Counted from the first letter of the stretch, positions 42,603-53,628 are shown. The stretch: DNA of 64,000 nucleotides from Cognatundibacterium rugosum (GCF_014284365.1 NZ_JACOGG010000003.1:1-64000); one strand, 5' to 3'. The notes: generated by a model from the letters alone, not told the origin. Numbers and translations are program-made.

Positions 42603-42677
42603 CGAATACAGTGAGCTGAGTATGCAGATCATCATGGTCGCAAGTCGCAGCTCCTACGAAGACATTATCCAGGTTTT

Positions 42678-42753
42678 GGGTCGTTAGCTCAGCTGGTAGA
42701 GCAGCGGACTTTTAATCCGTTGGTCGCAGGTTCGAATCCCGCACGGCCTACCA
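42678..42753 (+). tRNA. tRNA-Lys (TTT), copy 2
   Basis: This is identical over all 76 bases to copies 1 and 3 and is separated from copy 1 by 75 bases of unrelated spacer. Anticodon UUU and 3' CCA are encoded. Confidence 0.97.
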
Positions 42754-42806
42754 AAATCATCGAAGTTTATGTTGCGAATAAACTTTCAGGCAGTTCAGCA
42801 AGTTTT

Positions 42807-42882
42807 GGGTCGTTAGCTCAGCTGGTAGAGCAGCGGACTTTTAATCCGTTGGTCGCAGGTTCGAATCCCGCACGGCCTACCA
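42807..42882 (+). tRNA. tRNA-Lys (TTT), copy 3
   Basis: This is the third identical copy, 53 bases after copy 2. A strong terminator follows within ten bases, so the three copies are probably one transcript. Confidence 0.97.
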
Positions 42883-42889
42883 AAATAAG

Positions 42890-42923
42890 AAGGACTCAGG
42901 TGTAAGCCTGAGTCCTTTTTCTT
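42890..42923 (+). terminator. Terminator of the tRNA-Lys array
   Basis: The perfect 11 bp stem AAGGACTCAGG / CCTGAGTCCTT has a six-base loop and is followed by a T-rich tract. Confidence 0.92.
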
Positions 42924-43035
42924 TTCCGGTAACCATTGATAGTGACAGCATTTGCCTGCTCCCGCAGGACAGGTAAACTTCCCCACCGGGGCCGGAATGG
43001 ATTTATGATGCCAGATCAGTACACCGGATACCGCC

Positions 43036-43971
43036 ATGAAAAAGTCTGCAAAAAAATCGGCAACACAGCCGACCCAAGTTCAAGCCACTGCAGCTGCAAG
43101 CACAAGTCAGGAAAAGCATGAAATCCGACCCGGACAATCGCTGGAACTGCTCAAGGAGCTACACATCCTGACACGTGACGGTAAGCTGAATCAGGACAGC
43201 CGTCGCAAGTTAAAACAGGTGTATCACCTGTATCAATTCATCGAACCGCTGCTGCAGCAATTGCAAGAGGAGCGCAGTGATATCAGCCTGGTCGATCATG
43301 GTGCGGGCAAGTCCTATCTTGGCTTTATTCTGTACGACTTATTTTTTAAAGCCGGTCAGGCCCAAAGCAAGGCGCATATCTATGGCATAGAAACCCGCGA
43401 CGAGCTGGTGAAGCGCTCGACCGAACTCGCGCAGCGGCTGGACTTTCCTGGCATGTCATTTCTGAATTTGTCGGTCGCGGAGGCTACCCGTTCGACGCAG
43501 TTGCCGGAGCAGATCGATATCGTCACGGCTTTACATGCGTGTGATACCGCGACCGATGACGCGATAGAATTTGCGCTCAAAAAGAAAGCCCGTTTTATGG
43601 TGCTGGTGCCTTGTTGTCAGGCTGAAGTCGCTGCGGAGTTACGCAAACATAAAGGCGATGCGGTACGCAATAACCCGCTGTCAGAAATGTGGCGTCATCC
43701 GATTCATACGCGCGAATTTGGCAGCCAGATCACGAATGTACTGCGTTGCCTGCAATTGGAAGCACATGGCTATCAGGTGCGTGTGACAGAGCTGGTTGGC
43801 TGGGAGCATTCGATGAAGAATGAACTGATCATTGCCGAATACAAGGGTAAGCCGGTGCGTCGTGCGGCAGAGCGGCTGGCTGAAGTGCTCAAGACCACAG
43901 GCCTGGATCACATGAACAGACGCTTCTTTGTTGCAGATGGCACAGCGAACAGTGAAAACGTCACCGCTTAG
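43036..43971 (+). CDS. SAM-dependent methyltransferase (Methyltransf_32-like)
   Basis: This 311-residue class I methyltransferase has the SAM-binding motif V-D-H-G-A-G-K-S-Y-L-G at 86-96 and A-L-H-A-C-D-T-A-T-D-D-A followed by L-V-P-C-C-Q, as in the Methyltransf_32 family. Those proteins are proposed to act on RNA or small molecules, and the target here is unknown. The N-terminal ~30 residues are a low-complexity K/S/A/T/Q tail. It stands alone between the tRNA terminator and ppx. Confidence 0.8.
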   Translation: MKKSAKKSATQPTQVQATAAASTSQEKHEIRPGQSLELLKELHILTRDGKLNQDSRRKLKQVYHLYQFIEPLLQQLQEERSDISLVDHGAGKSYLGFILYDLFFKAGQAQSKAHIYGIETRDELVKRSTELAQRLDFPGMSFLNLSVAEATRSTQLPEQIDIVTALHACDTATDDAIEFALKKKARFMVLVPCCQAEVAAELRKHKGDAVRNNPLSEMWRHPIHTREFGSQITNVLRCLQLEAHGYQVRVTELVGWEHSMKNELIIAEYKGKPVRRAAERLAEVLKTTGLDHMNRRFFVADGTANSENVTA

Positions 43972-44062
43972 TCACAAATAATGATTAATATCATTTCAGG
44001 CGCTGTGATTTCAGGCAGGACACTGACCCGCAGCGCATTGTGTGAGCAGTGGCATATGATGA

Positions 44063-44134
44063 AACGATAAATTTAACGATAAATTTAACGATCAATTCAG
44101 CGATCAATTCACTGATCAATTCATCGATAGATAC
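44063..44134. repeat. 12 bp tandem repeat upstream of ppx
   Basis: Six consecutive 12-base units: AACGATAAATTT twice, then AACGATCAATTC, AGCGATCAATTC, ACTGATCAATTC and a degenerate ATCGATAGATAC. It is AT-rich, and three units contain GATC. It ends 18 bases before the ppx ATG, so it lies in the promoter or leader of ppx. Confidence 0.85.
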
Positions 44135-44152
44135 TAATAAAGGATAGGAAAC

Positions 44153-45610
44153 ATGCTGGCTGCCGTTGATCTGGGTTCCAACAGTTTTCGTATGCACATA
44201 GGTCGTCATGAAGGCGATGTGATCAAAGTCGTCAAAAGCGCGCGTGAGCCTATACGTCTGGCCGCCGGGCTGGATGCGGACGGCAATCTGACGCCGGAGT
44301 CTATGCAGCGTGCGATTGATTGCCTGAGCCGCTTCAAAGAAGTACTGAAAGCCTATCCTGTGGATTCTGTGCGGGTAGTCGCGACGAATACTATCCGTAT
44401 CGCGAACAATGCTGCAGAATTACTGCCACGTGCAGAAGCAGCGATAGGCTGCCCTATCGACGTGATCTCCGGTGAAGAAGAGGGGCGGCTGATTTACATG
44501 GGTGTGGCCAATGCCGTCAGTGTACCCGGTGAACGACGCCTGGTGATGGATATCGGTGGCGGGTCGACCGAGGTGATACTCGGGCGCGGACACGAAATCA
44601 TTAAAGTGGAATCGTTTAGCGTAGGTACAGTTGGACACAGCGCCACGTTTTTTCCGGATGGACGTTTGACTGAGGCGGCGTTTGAAGCCGCCATCCTGTC
44701 AGCGCGTTCCGTGTTTGAAGACGACGCACCTTTCTATCAGCCGCAACACTGGCGTAAGGCTTACGGCTCTTCAGGCACCATGCGCGCAATTTCTGATGCG
44801 ATTGCCAAAGGGGGCTTGGGTGACGGCAAGCTCACGCTGCAAAGCCTGACCACGCTCAAACAATACTGCATACAAAGCGGACATCTGCAAACGCTGGAGC
44901 TCAGCGGCATTAAACCTGAACGGGTAGCGATGGTGGTGGGCGGGCTGGCGATCCTGATCGGTCTGATGACAGAGTTTAAGATTGAGGTGTTGTATCCGGT
45001 GGAAGCCGGTTTGCGCATGGGCGTGATGTGGGACTTGCATTTACGGGCGACCAAGCGTGACCGGCGTGAAGTGTCGGTGCAAAAAATGGCGCAGCTGTTT
45101 CATGTCGACGTATCACGGGCACATCGTGTGGCAGAGATGACGAAGTCGATTTATCAGCAGCTTAAACCCGCCAGCGACAATTACAATCGCTTGCTGGTCT
45201 GGAGCGCACGTCTGCATGAAGTTGGCATGGTGGTGTCGCATACCGGTTTTCACAAGCATGGTGCCTACATGATAGAGAACGCGGATATGGCCGGCTTTAC
45301 CACGCTGGAGCAACGCATCATGAGTAAGCTGATCCTGAGTCAGAAAGGCAATCTGCGTAAAGTTTCTGAAGGACTGGCCGATGCGGATTTCGCCAAAGCA
45401 GTGCTGGCCTTACGGCTCGCGATTATGCTCATGCATTCTCGCGCGGAAATCGAATACGAAGATATCCGCCTGAAGATGAAAAAAGCCATAGAGCTGGAGA
45501 TGCGGCGCGACTGGGTCAGCGTACATCCTACGGTGGCGTACTGGCTGCAAAAAGAAATTGAATGCTGGCGCGAAATCGGGGTCGACTTCCTGGTCAGAAC
45601 CAATGTGTAA
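44153..45610 (+). CDS. ppx: Exopolyphosphatase (Ppx/GppA)
   Basis: This 485-residue Ppx/GppA phosphatase releases phosphate from polyphosphate, or hydrolyses pppGpp. Actin-like ATPase folds are shown by D-L-G-S-N-S-F-R at 6-13 and D-I-G-G-G-S-T-E (~140-147). The C-terminal HD-like domain has L-H-E-V-G-M-V-V-S-H. AAGGATAGGAAAC precedes the ATG. No ppk is adjacent. A strong terminator follows. Confidence 0.92.
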   Translation: MLAAVDLGSNSFRMHIGRHEGDVIKVVKSAREPIRLAAGLDADGNLTPESMQRAIDCLSRFKEVLKAYPVDSVRVVATNTIRIANNAAELLPRAEAAIGCPIDVISGEEEGRLIYMGVANAVSVPGERRLVMDIGGGSTEVILGRGHEIIKVESFSVGTVGHSATFFPDGRLTEAAFEAAILSARSVFEDDAPFYQPQHWRKAYGSSGTMRAISDAIAKGGLGDGKLTLQSLTTLKQYCIQSGHLQTLELSGIKPERVAMVVGGLAILIGLMTEFKIEVLYPVEAGLRMGVMWDLHLRATKRDRREVSVQKMAQLFHVDVSRAHRVAEMTKSIYQQLKPASDNYNRLLVWSARLHEVGMVVSHTGFHKHGAYMIENADMAGFTTLEQRIMSKLILSQKGNLRKVSEGLADADFAKAVLALRLAIMLMHSRAEIEYEDIRLKMKKAIELEMRRDWVSVHPTVAYWLQKEIECWREIGVDFLVRTNV

Positions 45611-45626
45611 GCAGTGATCTTCACAT

Positions 45627-45666
45627 AAAAAAGGCTGTCTCCGTTCGCGGGAGACAGCCTTTTTTC
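45627..45666 (+). terminator. Terminator of ppx
   Basis: AAAAAAGGCTGTCTCC pairs with GGGAGACAGCCTTTTTT around a short GTTCGC loop. The A- and T-tracts on both sides make it potentially bidirectional. Confidence 0.92.
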
Positions 45667-45770
45667 ATTCGTATGCAGGCCGTGGTTTCGATGTTCTGGG
45701 GACCGACTAAAAAACAAAAGTCCTGATGTAATCTGGCCTGCAGGCCAAAAAAGCTTGGAAAGCCGCGTCT

Positions 45771-46121
45771 TTACTGGGTTTGCTGTTTATCTTCGCTCAG
45801 ATAAGCCCACAGGGTATAGGCACCCAGAGCGGTGCCGAACGGGAATTGGAAAACTTCAAATGCGGCGATCATCAGCAAAGGAATTCTGACCCAGGGCTGG
45901 CCCGCGAGTCCGGCAAAACCGATGATGATCTGTGCCAGACAAAATACACTGGCGAGTATGAAAAATGCACCAACAAACTGCGTGAACAATGCAGGGATCT
46001 CACCGTCACTGAACAGCCCGAACAGCTGACTGGCAAACACATACATGCCCAGCAGCATAACGACATGTATCACACCTAATGCGGCATGCAGGGCGGAAGA
46101 GAGTTTGCGGTGGGATTCCAT
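45771..46121 (-). CDS. Small membrane protein of unknown function
   Basis: This 116-residue protein has three or four hydrophobic helices (residues ~10-35, ~45-70, ~78-105) and a hydrophilic C-terminal S-E-D-K-Q-Q-T-Q. No family is recognised. It is alone on the minus strand between ppx and the TonB receptor gene, with its own ATG but no clear ribosome site. Confidence 0.6.
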   Translation of the reverse strand: MESHRKLSSALHAALGVIHVVMLLGMYVFASQLFGLFSDGEIPALFTQFVGAFFILASVFCLAQIIIGFAGLAGQPWVRIPLLMIAAFEVFQFPFGTALGAYTLWAYLSEDKQQTQ

Positions 46122-46288
46122 ATCGGCGTCGCTTGTAAATAAAAAAGAAAGCTATTGTACAAAATTTAGCCAGCACCTGTGCGTTGCTGAATATGTCGGA
46201 TCTTCAACAAAAAACGACGGCAGCTGGCCGTCGTTTTTATACCTCGTTGCACGCAATTTTACGTGCATTACACTTAGTGCTGCGCGCT

Positions 46289-48430
46289 TCAGAAATCGAA
46301 TTGCGCAGATATTTTGTAGGTACGTGGCGCACCAGGCAGCAGATAGCCGCCCAGCGATTGGGTCACATCGCGCCAGTAAAATTTATCGCCCACATTATCG
46401 ATATTGAAGCGCAGCGTGGTCGCTGTACCAGCGATTTGTGTGCTGTAGCGTGCACCCAAATTCCAGACCTGATACCCTGGCACGATCACGCTGTTATCCG
46501 GGGAAAAGGCTTTATTGCCTGAATATTGCCAGGCAGCTTGCAGGTTTAAGCCTTTCACCGCTACCACAGCATAGTCGGCATAGATACTGGCTTTCAGCTC
46601 CGGTACGTTCAGTACCCGTTTGCCATCCATGCTGGCCAGGCCCGTATCCTGCTGCTCGGCGCGCAGGCTGGTCAGGCTGGCACCCAGGCTCAGGCTGCTG
46701 CTCAGTTTACCTTGTGCTGATAATTCCAGGCCCGTGTGTTGTGCTTCGCCATTTTGTACATAGACATTCGCGGCATTCGTATATTCCAGCGGTTTTTTGA
46801 TCTGGAACAGTGCCGCACTCAGGCTCAGGTCGCGCAGCAGATCGGCTTTGATGCCGAGTTCGAGCTGGCGTGAACGGGCCGGATTGAGCATGGTATTGGC
46901 ATTAACTGTACCGAAAGGTGCGATACCACCGTGCTCCAATCCTTGTGCAAACGAAGTGTAGATCGAGACCGCAGCTTGTGGCTTATATACCAGCGCGGCA
47001 TTTGATACCCAGTGCGCATTGTTATAGCCCGGGTTGTCTGACTGGCTGCGCTCCATATTCAGGTGACGCAGGCCTAAGTGCAGCGTCCATGCTTCAGATA
47101 TAGTCATGACATCCTGCAGGAAAGCTGACCATTCTTTGTCGGTGCGGCGCAGATAGGCGGCACCTGGTACTTTGCTGGTGATGCCAACTGCCACCGGACG
47201 GAACAGATTGCTGGACCCTGCGTATTCATACACATAGTCACCGAAATAATCGCGGCGACGCGATGTCGACAGGCCCGCTGCGATTTGATGACTGAAGTTA
47301 CCCGTGACCAGTTTGCCTTGCAATAAAGCCTGGGTGCCGATCAGCTTTTTGGATTCATTCAGGCTGCGATAATCGTACACATCATAATCACCGTTGGCGC
47401 AATAGCCCGGATACAGGTTGGCAGCGCCGCAACCATAAGGAAACGCGGTGTAATCATCACGATGGAAATCATGCAGATTGGCCGCAAGACTGGCGCTCCA
47501 GCCCGCATTCAGGCGTGTCTCAAAACGCAAACCCAGATTACTGCTGCGTGTATCGACAGGTTTGGCCCAGGGCTGATCATTGAGCATCATCTCTGCATTT
47601 ACACCGCGCGGCAGGGAGGTGCCGTTAAACAGCTGAAAGCCGGGTACGGAGAGCTGGGATTTATGCTGATAATCCAGATCCAGTTGCAGCACCGAATGAG
47701 GATTCAAATGCCAGTCAAACGCCGCAGAGACAAACTGACGTTCACCATTGGCACCCTTCACATAAGAACGCAGTCGCTCACCGGCGGCATTGATGCGGTA
47801 GCCAAACTGCTTGTCGGCGCTCAAATTGCTAAGATCTGTCGCGCCATACAGCGTGCCGCGTTCCGATATTTCTGTGGTCACCGTGCGTAAGGTGCTGTTG
47901 AGCGGACGCTTGGTCACGTAGTTGATCACGCCGCCCGGTGTGGCAAAGCCGGACTGGAAACCAGCGATCCCTTTGAGGATTTCGACGCGTTCTTTATTTT
48001 CCAGCGGAATTGAGGCGTCGCCCGGAATCGCGAAACCATCTTTGCGATAGCTGCTCGCATTGTCGAGCGCAAAACCACGAATGGAAAACTGTTCGGCATA
48101 GCCAACTGCGTTATACGCGTCGTTGACACTGGCATCAAATTTCATCGCATCGGTGGTTTGACGTATGCGTAAGTCCTGCATTTGTTGCTGAGTCCAGCTG
48201 CTGACTGAAAACGGGGTATCAAGCAAAGGTGCGTCGATGAAACCGGCTGCCTTGCTGCGCTCAGCTTTGCCATCTTTATTTTTGCTGGCGCTGACCACGA
48301 CTTCCGGTAAGCTGCTGTCATTACTCTCTGCATACGCGGTGTGGCATTGCGCAATCGCCAGCGCAAGCAGGGAAAGGCGAAAAGCAGGCTTAAAAATGCT
48401 GTGCACAGCAGGGCGGGAGGTAGATGTCAT
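46289..48430 (-). CDS. TonB-dependent receptor under TPP riboswitch control
   Basis: This 713-residue outer-membrane receptor has a signal peptide (to H-T-A-Y-A), a plug domain (F-S-V-S-S-W-T-Q-Q-Q-M, Q-F-S-I-R-G-F-A-L-D, V-E-I-L-K-G-I-A-G-F-Q-S-G) and a barrel ending in S-A-Q-F-D-F. By similarity it would be called a ferric-siderophore receptor. The leader instead carries a thiamine pyrophosphate riboswitch, so its ligand is more likely thiamine, a thiamine phosphate or a precursor. The riboswitch is seen directly; the ligand is inferred. The ATG has only a weak ribosome site (AAGAGTAACC), which suits translational control. Confidence 0.88.
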   Translation of the reverse strand: MTSTSRPAVHSIFKPAFRLSLLALAIAQCHTAYAESNDSSLPEVVVSASKNKDGKAERSKAAGFIDAPLLDTPFSVSSWTQQQMQDLRIRQTTDAMKFDASVNDAYNAVGYAEQFSIRGFALDNASSYRKDGFAIPGDASIPLENKERVEILKGIAGFQSGFATPGGVINYVTKRPLNSTLRTVTTEISERGTLYGATDLSNLSADKQFGYRINAAGERLRSYVKGANGERQFVSAAFDWHLNPHSVLQLDLDYQHKSQLSVPGFQLFNGTSLPRGVNAEMMLNDQPWAKPVDTRSSNLGLRFETRLNAGWSASLAANLHDFHRDDYTAFPYGCGAANLYPGYCANGDYDVYDYRSLNESKKLIGTQALLQGKLVTGNFSHQIAAGLSTSRRRDYFGDYVYEYAGSSNLFRPVAVGITSKVPGAAYLRRTDKEWSAFLQDVMTISEAWTLHLGLRHLNMERSQSDNPGYNNAHWVSNAALVYKPQAAVSIYTSFAQGLEHGGIAPFGTVNANTMLNPARSRQLELGIKADLLRDLSLSAALFQIKKPLEYTNAANVYVQNGEAQHTGLELSAQGKLSSSLSLGASLTSLRAEQQDTGLASMDGKRVLNVPELKASIYADYAVVAVKGLNLQAAWQYSGNKAFSPDNSVIVPGYQVWNLGARYSTQIAGTATTLRFNIDNVGDKFYWRDVTQSLGGYLLPGAPRTYKISAQFDF

Positions 48431-48511
48431 GGTTACTCTTGATGGTCAGTGAGACCTGCGACCCGCTGCACGGTAGCCGCCAAAGCAAACCAGAACTGGC
48501 TGTAGACTTTG

Positions 48512-48585
48512 CGCTTTCCTACGCTGGCATGATCCAGATCAGGTATAAGGGTTTTTCTCACCCGGCAAAAGCGGGACCCCTAGCG
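48512..48585 (-). promoter_or_regulatory. TPP riboswitch (THI element)
   Basis: On the minus strand the aptamer reads, from 48585: P1 CGCT (48585-48582) pairing with AGCG (48515-48512); P2 GGGGT with AACCC; P3 CCCG/CGGG; then T-G-A-G-A; then ACCTGATCTGGATCATGCCA followed by GCGTAGGAAA. The last blocks match the THI consensus nearly base for base. The layout parallels the E. coli thiM aptamer. It lies 81 bases upstream of the TonB receptor ATG. No U-tract terminator is visible, so ribosome-site masking is more likely than termination. Confidence 0.93.
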
Positions 48586-48782
48586 AAGCCGCGATTTTAC
48601 CCTGAATTGCTGTCGGCTGTCCCTGCCGGATATAGTCTGCTGCAGACTGGTGGGAAAATGAGTTGAAGTTTAATTGGAATTATTGCTTTATTTGCCACAT
48701 AATTGGCCATATAATATCCTGTGTTCTCATTGCTGCGCGCAGTGGCTGTGCAGTGTCTACAGACATACATTCAGGAGTTTTG

Positions 48783-49481
48783 ATGCGCCATCTATTCATT
48801 TCCTCTACTTGTGCAATCGCTTTGCTGTTGCAAAGCCCTTTGAGTCTGGCCAGGCAACAGTCTTCGGCAACTGCCAGCGTGAGTGCAGAGCAAGCTGTAC
48901 CGGTGTCGCTGACTGTGTCTGACGCGGTGTTTGACAGCTATGTGGGTGACTATCAACTGGCGCCGAATTTTGTGTTGAATGTCAGGCGTGAGGGCAGTCG
49001 TTTTTTGATTCAGGCTACCGGACAGCCAGCAGTAGAGGTCAGGGCTAAGGCGCAGCAAGTATTTGTATCGGATAAATTTGGTGCTGAAATCCGCTTTGAA
49101 AAAGACAGTGATGGCAAGTTCAGCAAACTGGTGCTGAGGCAGGGGGGGCGCGAGCTGCCTGCGCAGCGTGTAGTACCGCAGTCCTCAACTGACAAACAGG
49201 CAGGCAAAGCGCTGTCGCTGTCTGCTGCGGTATTCGACACCTATGTGGGCCAATACCAGTTGGCACCGAACTTTGTGATTACCATCAGTCGTGACGGTGA
49301 GCGTTTTCTGGCGCAGGCCAGTGGTCAGCCGCAGTTTGGTTTAATCGCGGTGTCAGAAACGGAATTTGATGCCGTTGGCGTGGCGGCCCGCATACAGTTC
49401 GAAAAGCTGGCTGATGGCAGTGTGAAGCAATTAATACTGCATCAGCATGGTCAGCATTTACCGGCGGCCAGGCTGCGCTGA
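48783..49481 (+). CDS. Exported protein with two DUF3471-like repeats
   Basis: This 232-residue protein has a signal peptide (to ~S-L-A-R). Two tandem ~85-residue copies of a DUF3471-type lipocalin-like module follow. Each begins with F-D-S/T-Y-V-G-D/Q-Y-Q-L-A-P-N-F-V, continues with F-L-I/A-Q-A-S/T-G-Q-P, and ends with an R-x-L-P-A or H-L-P-A motif. In other proteins this module follows serine beta-lactamase-like domains; here it stands alone. The ATG at 48783 has CAGGAGTTTTG just upstream. It diverges from the riboswitch-controlled receptor gene. Confidence 0.78.
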   Translation: MRHLFISSTCAIALLLQSPLSLARQQSSATASVSAEQAVPVSLTVSDAVFDSYVGDYQLAPNFVLNVRREGSRFLIQATGQPAVEVRAKAQQVFVSDKFGAEIRFEKDSDGKFSKLVLRQGGRELPAQRVVPQSSTDKQAGKALSLSAAVFDTYVGQYQLAPNFVITISRDGERFLAQASGQPQFGLIAVSETEFDAVGVAARIQFEKLADGSVKQLILHQHGQHLPAARLR

Positions 49482-49598
49482 TACAAGGATTTTGAAGGTG
49501 CAGAACTTGCGTCAGAAAGAAAAGTCCGCATGAACACTGACTATGCAGCCCAAATCAGGCTGTGAGCCAGTATTCATGCGGACCTTACTTTAAATTAA

Positions 49599-50486
49599 TT
49601 AGGTTTTTGCGCCAGATTGGGTGCGGAAATTCATCCACAGTCCCTCACCCGAATAGACCAGCAGTGCGGCCCAGATCAGTACGAAGCCCAGTAATTTATG
49701 CTGATCGAAAGGCTCATGGAATAACCAGACTCCCAGCATCAGTTGCACCATCGGTGCGATGTACTGCAGCAGGCCCAGCGTGGTCATAGGAATGCGGCGT
49801 GCACCGGCGGCAAACATCAGTAAAGGAATCGCAGTCACCGGGCCACTGAGCATCAAAATCAGCTTGAGATCAGTGCTTTGGGTAATCAGCGCATTTTGCC
49901 CATGCCAGGTCAGCCAGCCCAGGTAGCTGAGCGCAAACGGAAACAGGATTGCCGTCTCCAGCGATAAGCCTTCGAGTGCCCCCAGCTTGGACGTTTTACG
50001 TAACAGTCCATAGGTGCCGAAGGTCAGTGCCAGGAACAAACCCACCCAAGGCAGATGGCCGGTTTGCCAGGTCAGCCAGGCGACACCGGCTGCTGCGAAA
50101 CCCACCGCCAGCCATTGCACTGCGCGCAGACGTTCACGCAGCATGATGGAGCCGAGCAGGATATTCACCAGAGGCGTGATGAAATAACCGAGGCTGGCAT
50201 CAATCACATGACCATCATTGACTGCCCAGATATACACAAACCAGTTGGTCGACAATAGAATAGCGCTCAGCGTAAAGCTGGCAATCAGCTTAGGTTGTGC
50301 CAGCGCTTCCCGGATCCAGCTCCATTGCTTACGCCAGACCAGTACCCCAATCAGGAAAAATAGCGACCACAGCATGCGGTTCAGCAAAATTTCCAGGGCA
50401 GGTACTGCTTGTAAAGCGTGAAAGTAGAGTGGAAACAAACCCCATATGACGTAAGCGGAGCCTGCCAGTAAAGTGCCTTTGCGCAT
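49599..50486 (-). CDS. rarD: EamA-family transporter RarD
   Basis: This 295-residue inner-membrane protein has ten helices of the DMT superfamily, RarD subtype. The start M-R-K-G-T-L-L-A-G-S-A-Y-V-I-W-G-L-F-P-L-Y and Y-I-A-P-M-V-Q-L-M-L-G-V near the end are characteristic. Its transported substrate is not established. It is downstream of the btuF-like gene but 145 bases away, so it is probably a separate unit. Confidence 0.9.
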   Translation of the reverse strand: MRKGTLLAGSAYVIWGLFPLYFHALQAVPALEILLNRMLWSLFFLIGVLVWRKQWSWIREALAQPKLIASFTLSAILLSTNWFVYIWAVNDGHVIDASLGYFITPLVNILLGSIMLRERLRAVQWLAVGFAAAGVAWLTWQTGHLPWVGLFLALTFGTYGLLRKTSKLGALEGLSLETAILFPFALSYLGWLTWHGQNALITQSTDLKLILMLSGPVTAIPLLMFAAGARRIPMTTLGLLQYIAPMVQLMLGVWLFHEPFDQHKLLGFVLIWAALLVYSGEGLWMNFRTQSGAKT

Positions 50487-50631
50487 AAATCTATCCAGAA
50501 GTGAAAAGGCCAGATAACACTGGCCAGTGCGCTATTATCGCAGCAAATTCTGTAGCAGGTGTAATGGTATTTTGCCTGGTACATCGTGCTTCGTGTCCGG
50601 CGCACAGTGCTCAATGCAGAATCCCTGATAC

Positions 50632-51527
50632 CTATTGTCGGGCGGAAGCAATCGCCTTACAGAGGGCTTCTGTGCCTTCCAGGATGCGCGGTCCGGCTCG
50701 GTTGAGCCAGTCGCCCTTGACGGTATAGATATGATTTTTCTTCACGGCATTCAGGATTGCGTACGGCTTCCACTGTTCACGCAATTTATCCGGGCTGTCA
50801 CCGGCGCTAATGATGGCATCAGGATTGGCAGCCAACACCGCTTCGAGGGAAATGCTGGGACTGATTTCTTTTAGTTCGGCAAATACGTTGCGGCCGCCAC
50901 ATAGCCGGATCGCCGCAGACACCATATGCGTATCATTGAGTGTCATCAGCGGTTTTTGCCAGACTTGATAAAACACGCTGACCGGTTTCGTATCGGATTG
51001 GTACGTCTTGCGCAACTGGGTCAGGCGTTCGCGGAATTGCGCTGCTGCTGCCTTGCCCTGTGCGTCGGTGCCAGCCAGGTGAGCCAGCCGCTCTATCGAG
51101 GTCGCCACCATGTCATAATCGCGAGGCTCACTTTCAAACACATTGAGCTTGCTGTTACGTAGCTGATTGGCCAGATTTTTTGCATTGCCCGTGCCCCAGA
51201 TGACAATCAGATCCGGCTTGTAAGCGACGATACGTTCTAGGTCGAGTGCGAATACATTACCCACCGAGGGCAACTGACGCGCCGCATCCGGATAGTCGCT
51301 GTAATCGCTGACGGCGACCATACTTTTGCCCGCACCGGCCTGAAACAGCAATTCAGTCGCATGCGGTGCCAGGCTGATGATGCGTTGTGCCGGCTTGTCC
51401 AGCGTGACCGTGCGTTGCGCATCATCCTTCACGCTGACTGCCGCCAGCGCGGAGGCGGCAGTCAGGCTGAAGCCAAGTGCCAGGCTGAGGCCGACTAAGC
51501 TGCGCAGGCAGAACGGACGCAGCTGCA

Positions 51528-51528
<1 letters not shown>
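50632..51528 (-). CDS. btuF: Periplasmic cobalamin/metal-chelate-binding protein (BtuF-like)
   Basis: This 298-residue class III binding protein of an ABC importer has a signal peptide to ~A-L-A-A. The helical-backbone fold is shown by R-I-I-S-L-A-P-H-A-T-E-L-L-F-Q-A-G-A-G and N-R-A-G-P-R-I-L-E-G near the end. Vitamin B12 binding is the likely role, but heme or siderophore ligands cannot be excluded because no permease or ATPase gene is nearby. Its ATG shares one base with the panC stop (TGATG), implying translational coupling. Confidence 0.8.
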
Positions 51529-53262
<1,734 letters not shown>

Positions 53263-53310
53263 AAGCGGTATCAGTCAATGAGCGTCGATGAGCCAATGGC
53301 GACAGAAAGA

Positions 53311-53520
53311 TCAGCCTTTGTTCTGATAGACATAGGCCTGTTGAGCAACGCGCGACTCTTTATTGCGGCTCGCTACATCCAGATCGATCGGTGCTTTATC
53401 CCACAGCAAAGCACGGCCGTCGCGCTGGCTTTGTTCCAGATGTGGATTGGCCTTCTTCAAATTTTGCAGAAAGTTGGTCGCTTCGGACTCGTACAGGGAG
53501 AATTGCTTGGAGAATTTCAT
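53311..53520 (-). CDS. DUF3460-family small protein
   Basis: This 69-residue protein is of the DUF3460 type restricted mainly to betaproteobacteria. Y-E-S-E-A-T-N-F-L, N-P-H-L-E-x-S-Q-R-x-G-R-A and W-D-K-A-P-I-D-L are shared features, ending V-A-Q-Q-A-Y-V-Y-Q. Function is unknown. It is conserved upstream of scpA and panC, an arrangement seen here. Confidence 0.88.
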   Translation of the reverse strand: MKFSKQFSLYESEATNFLQNLKKANPHLEQSQRDGRALLWDKAPIDLDVASRNKESRVAQQAYVYQNKG

Positions 53521-53628
53521 TTTGAAATAAACACTTAAAAGAACGGATGAAGCGGCATTTTACTCTGGTTTTAAAGGAAATATAGGAAATCCCCTTCTAT
53601 TACCGCCACAGATTCCGGATTGTGACTG

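Noticed and set aside
42527-42923. Integrated element at the tRNA-Lys genes
   Set aside because: No integrase and no displaced repeat of the tRNA 3' end downstream; ordinary housekeeping genes follow.
44063-44134. Possible CRISPR array
   Set aside because: Units are 12 bases with no spacers, and no cas genes are in the window.
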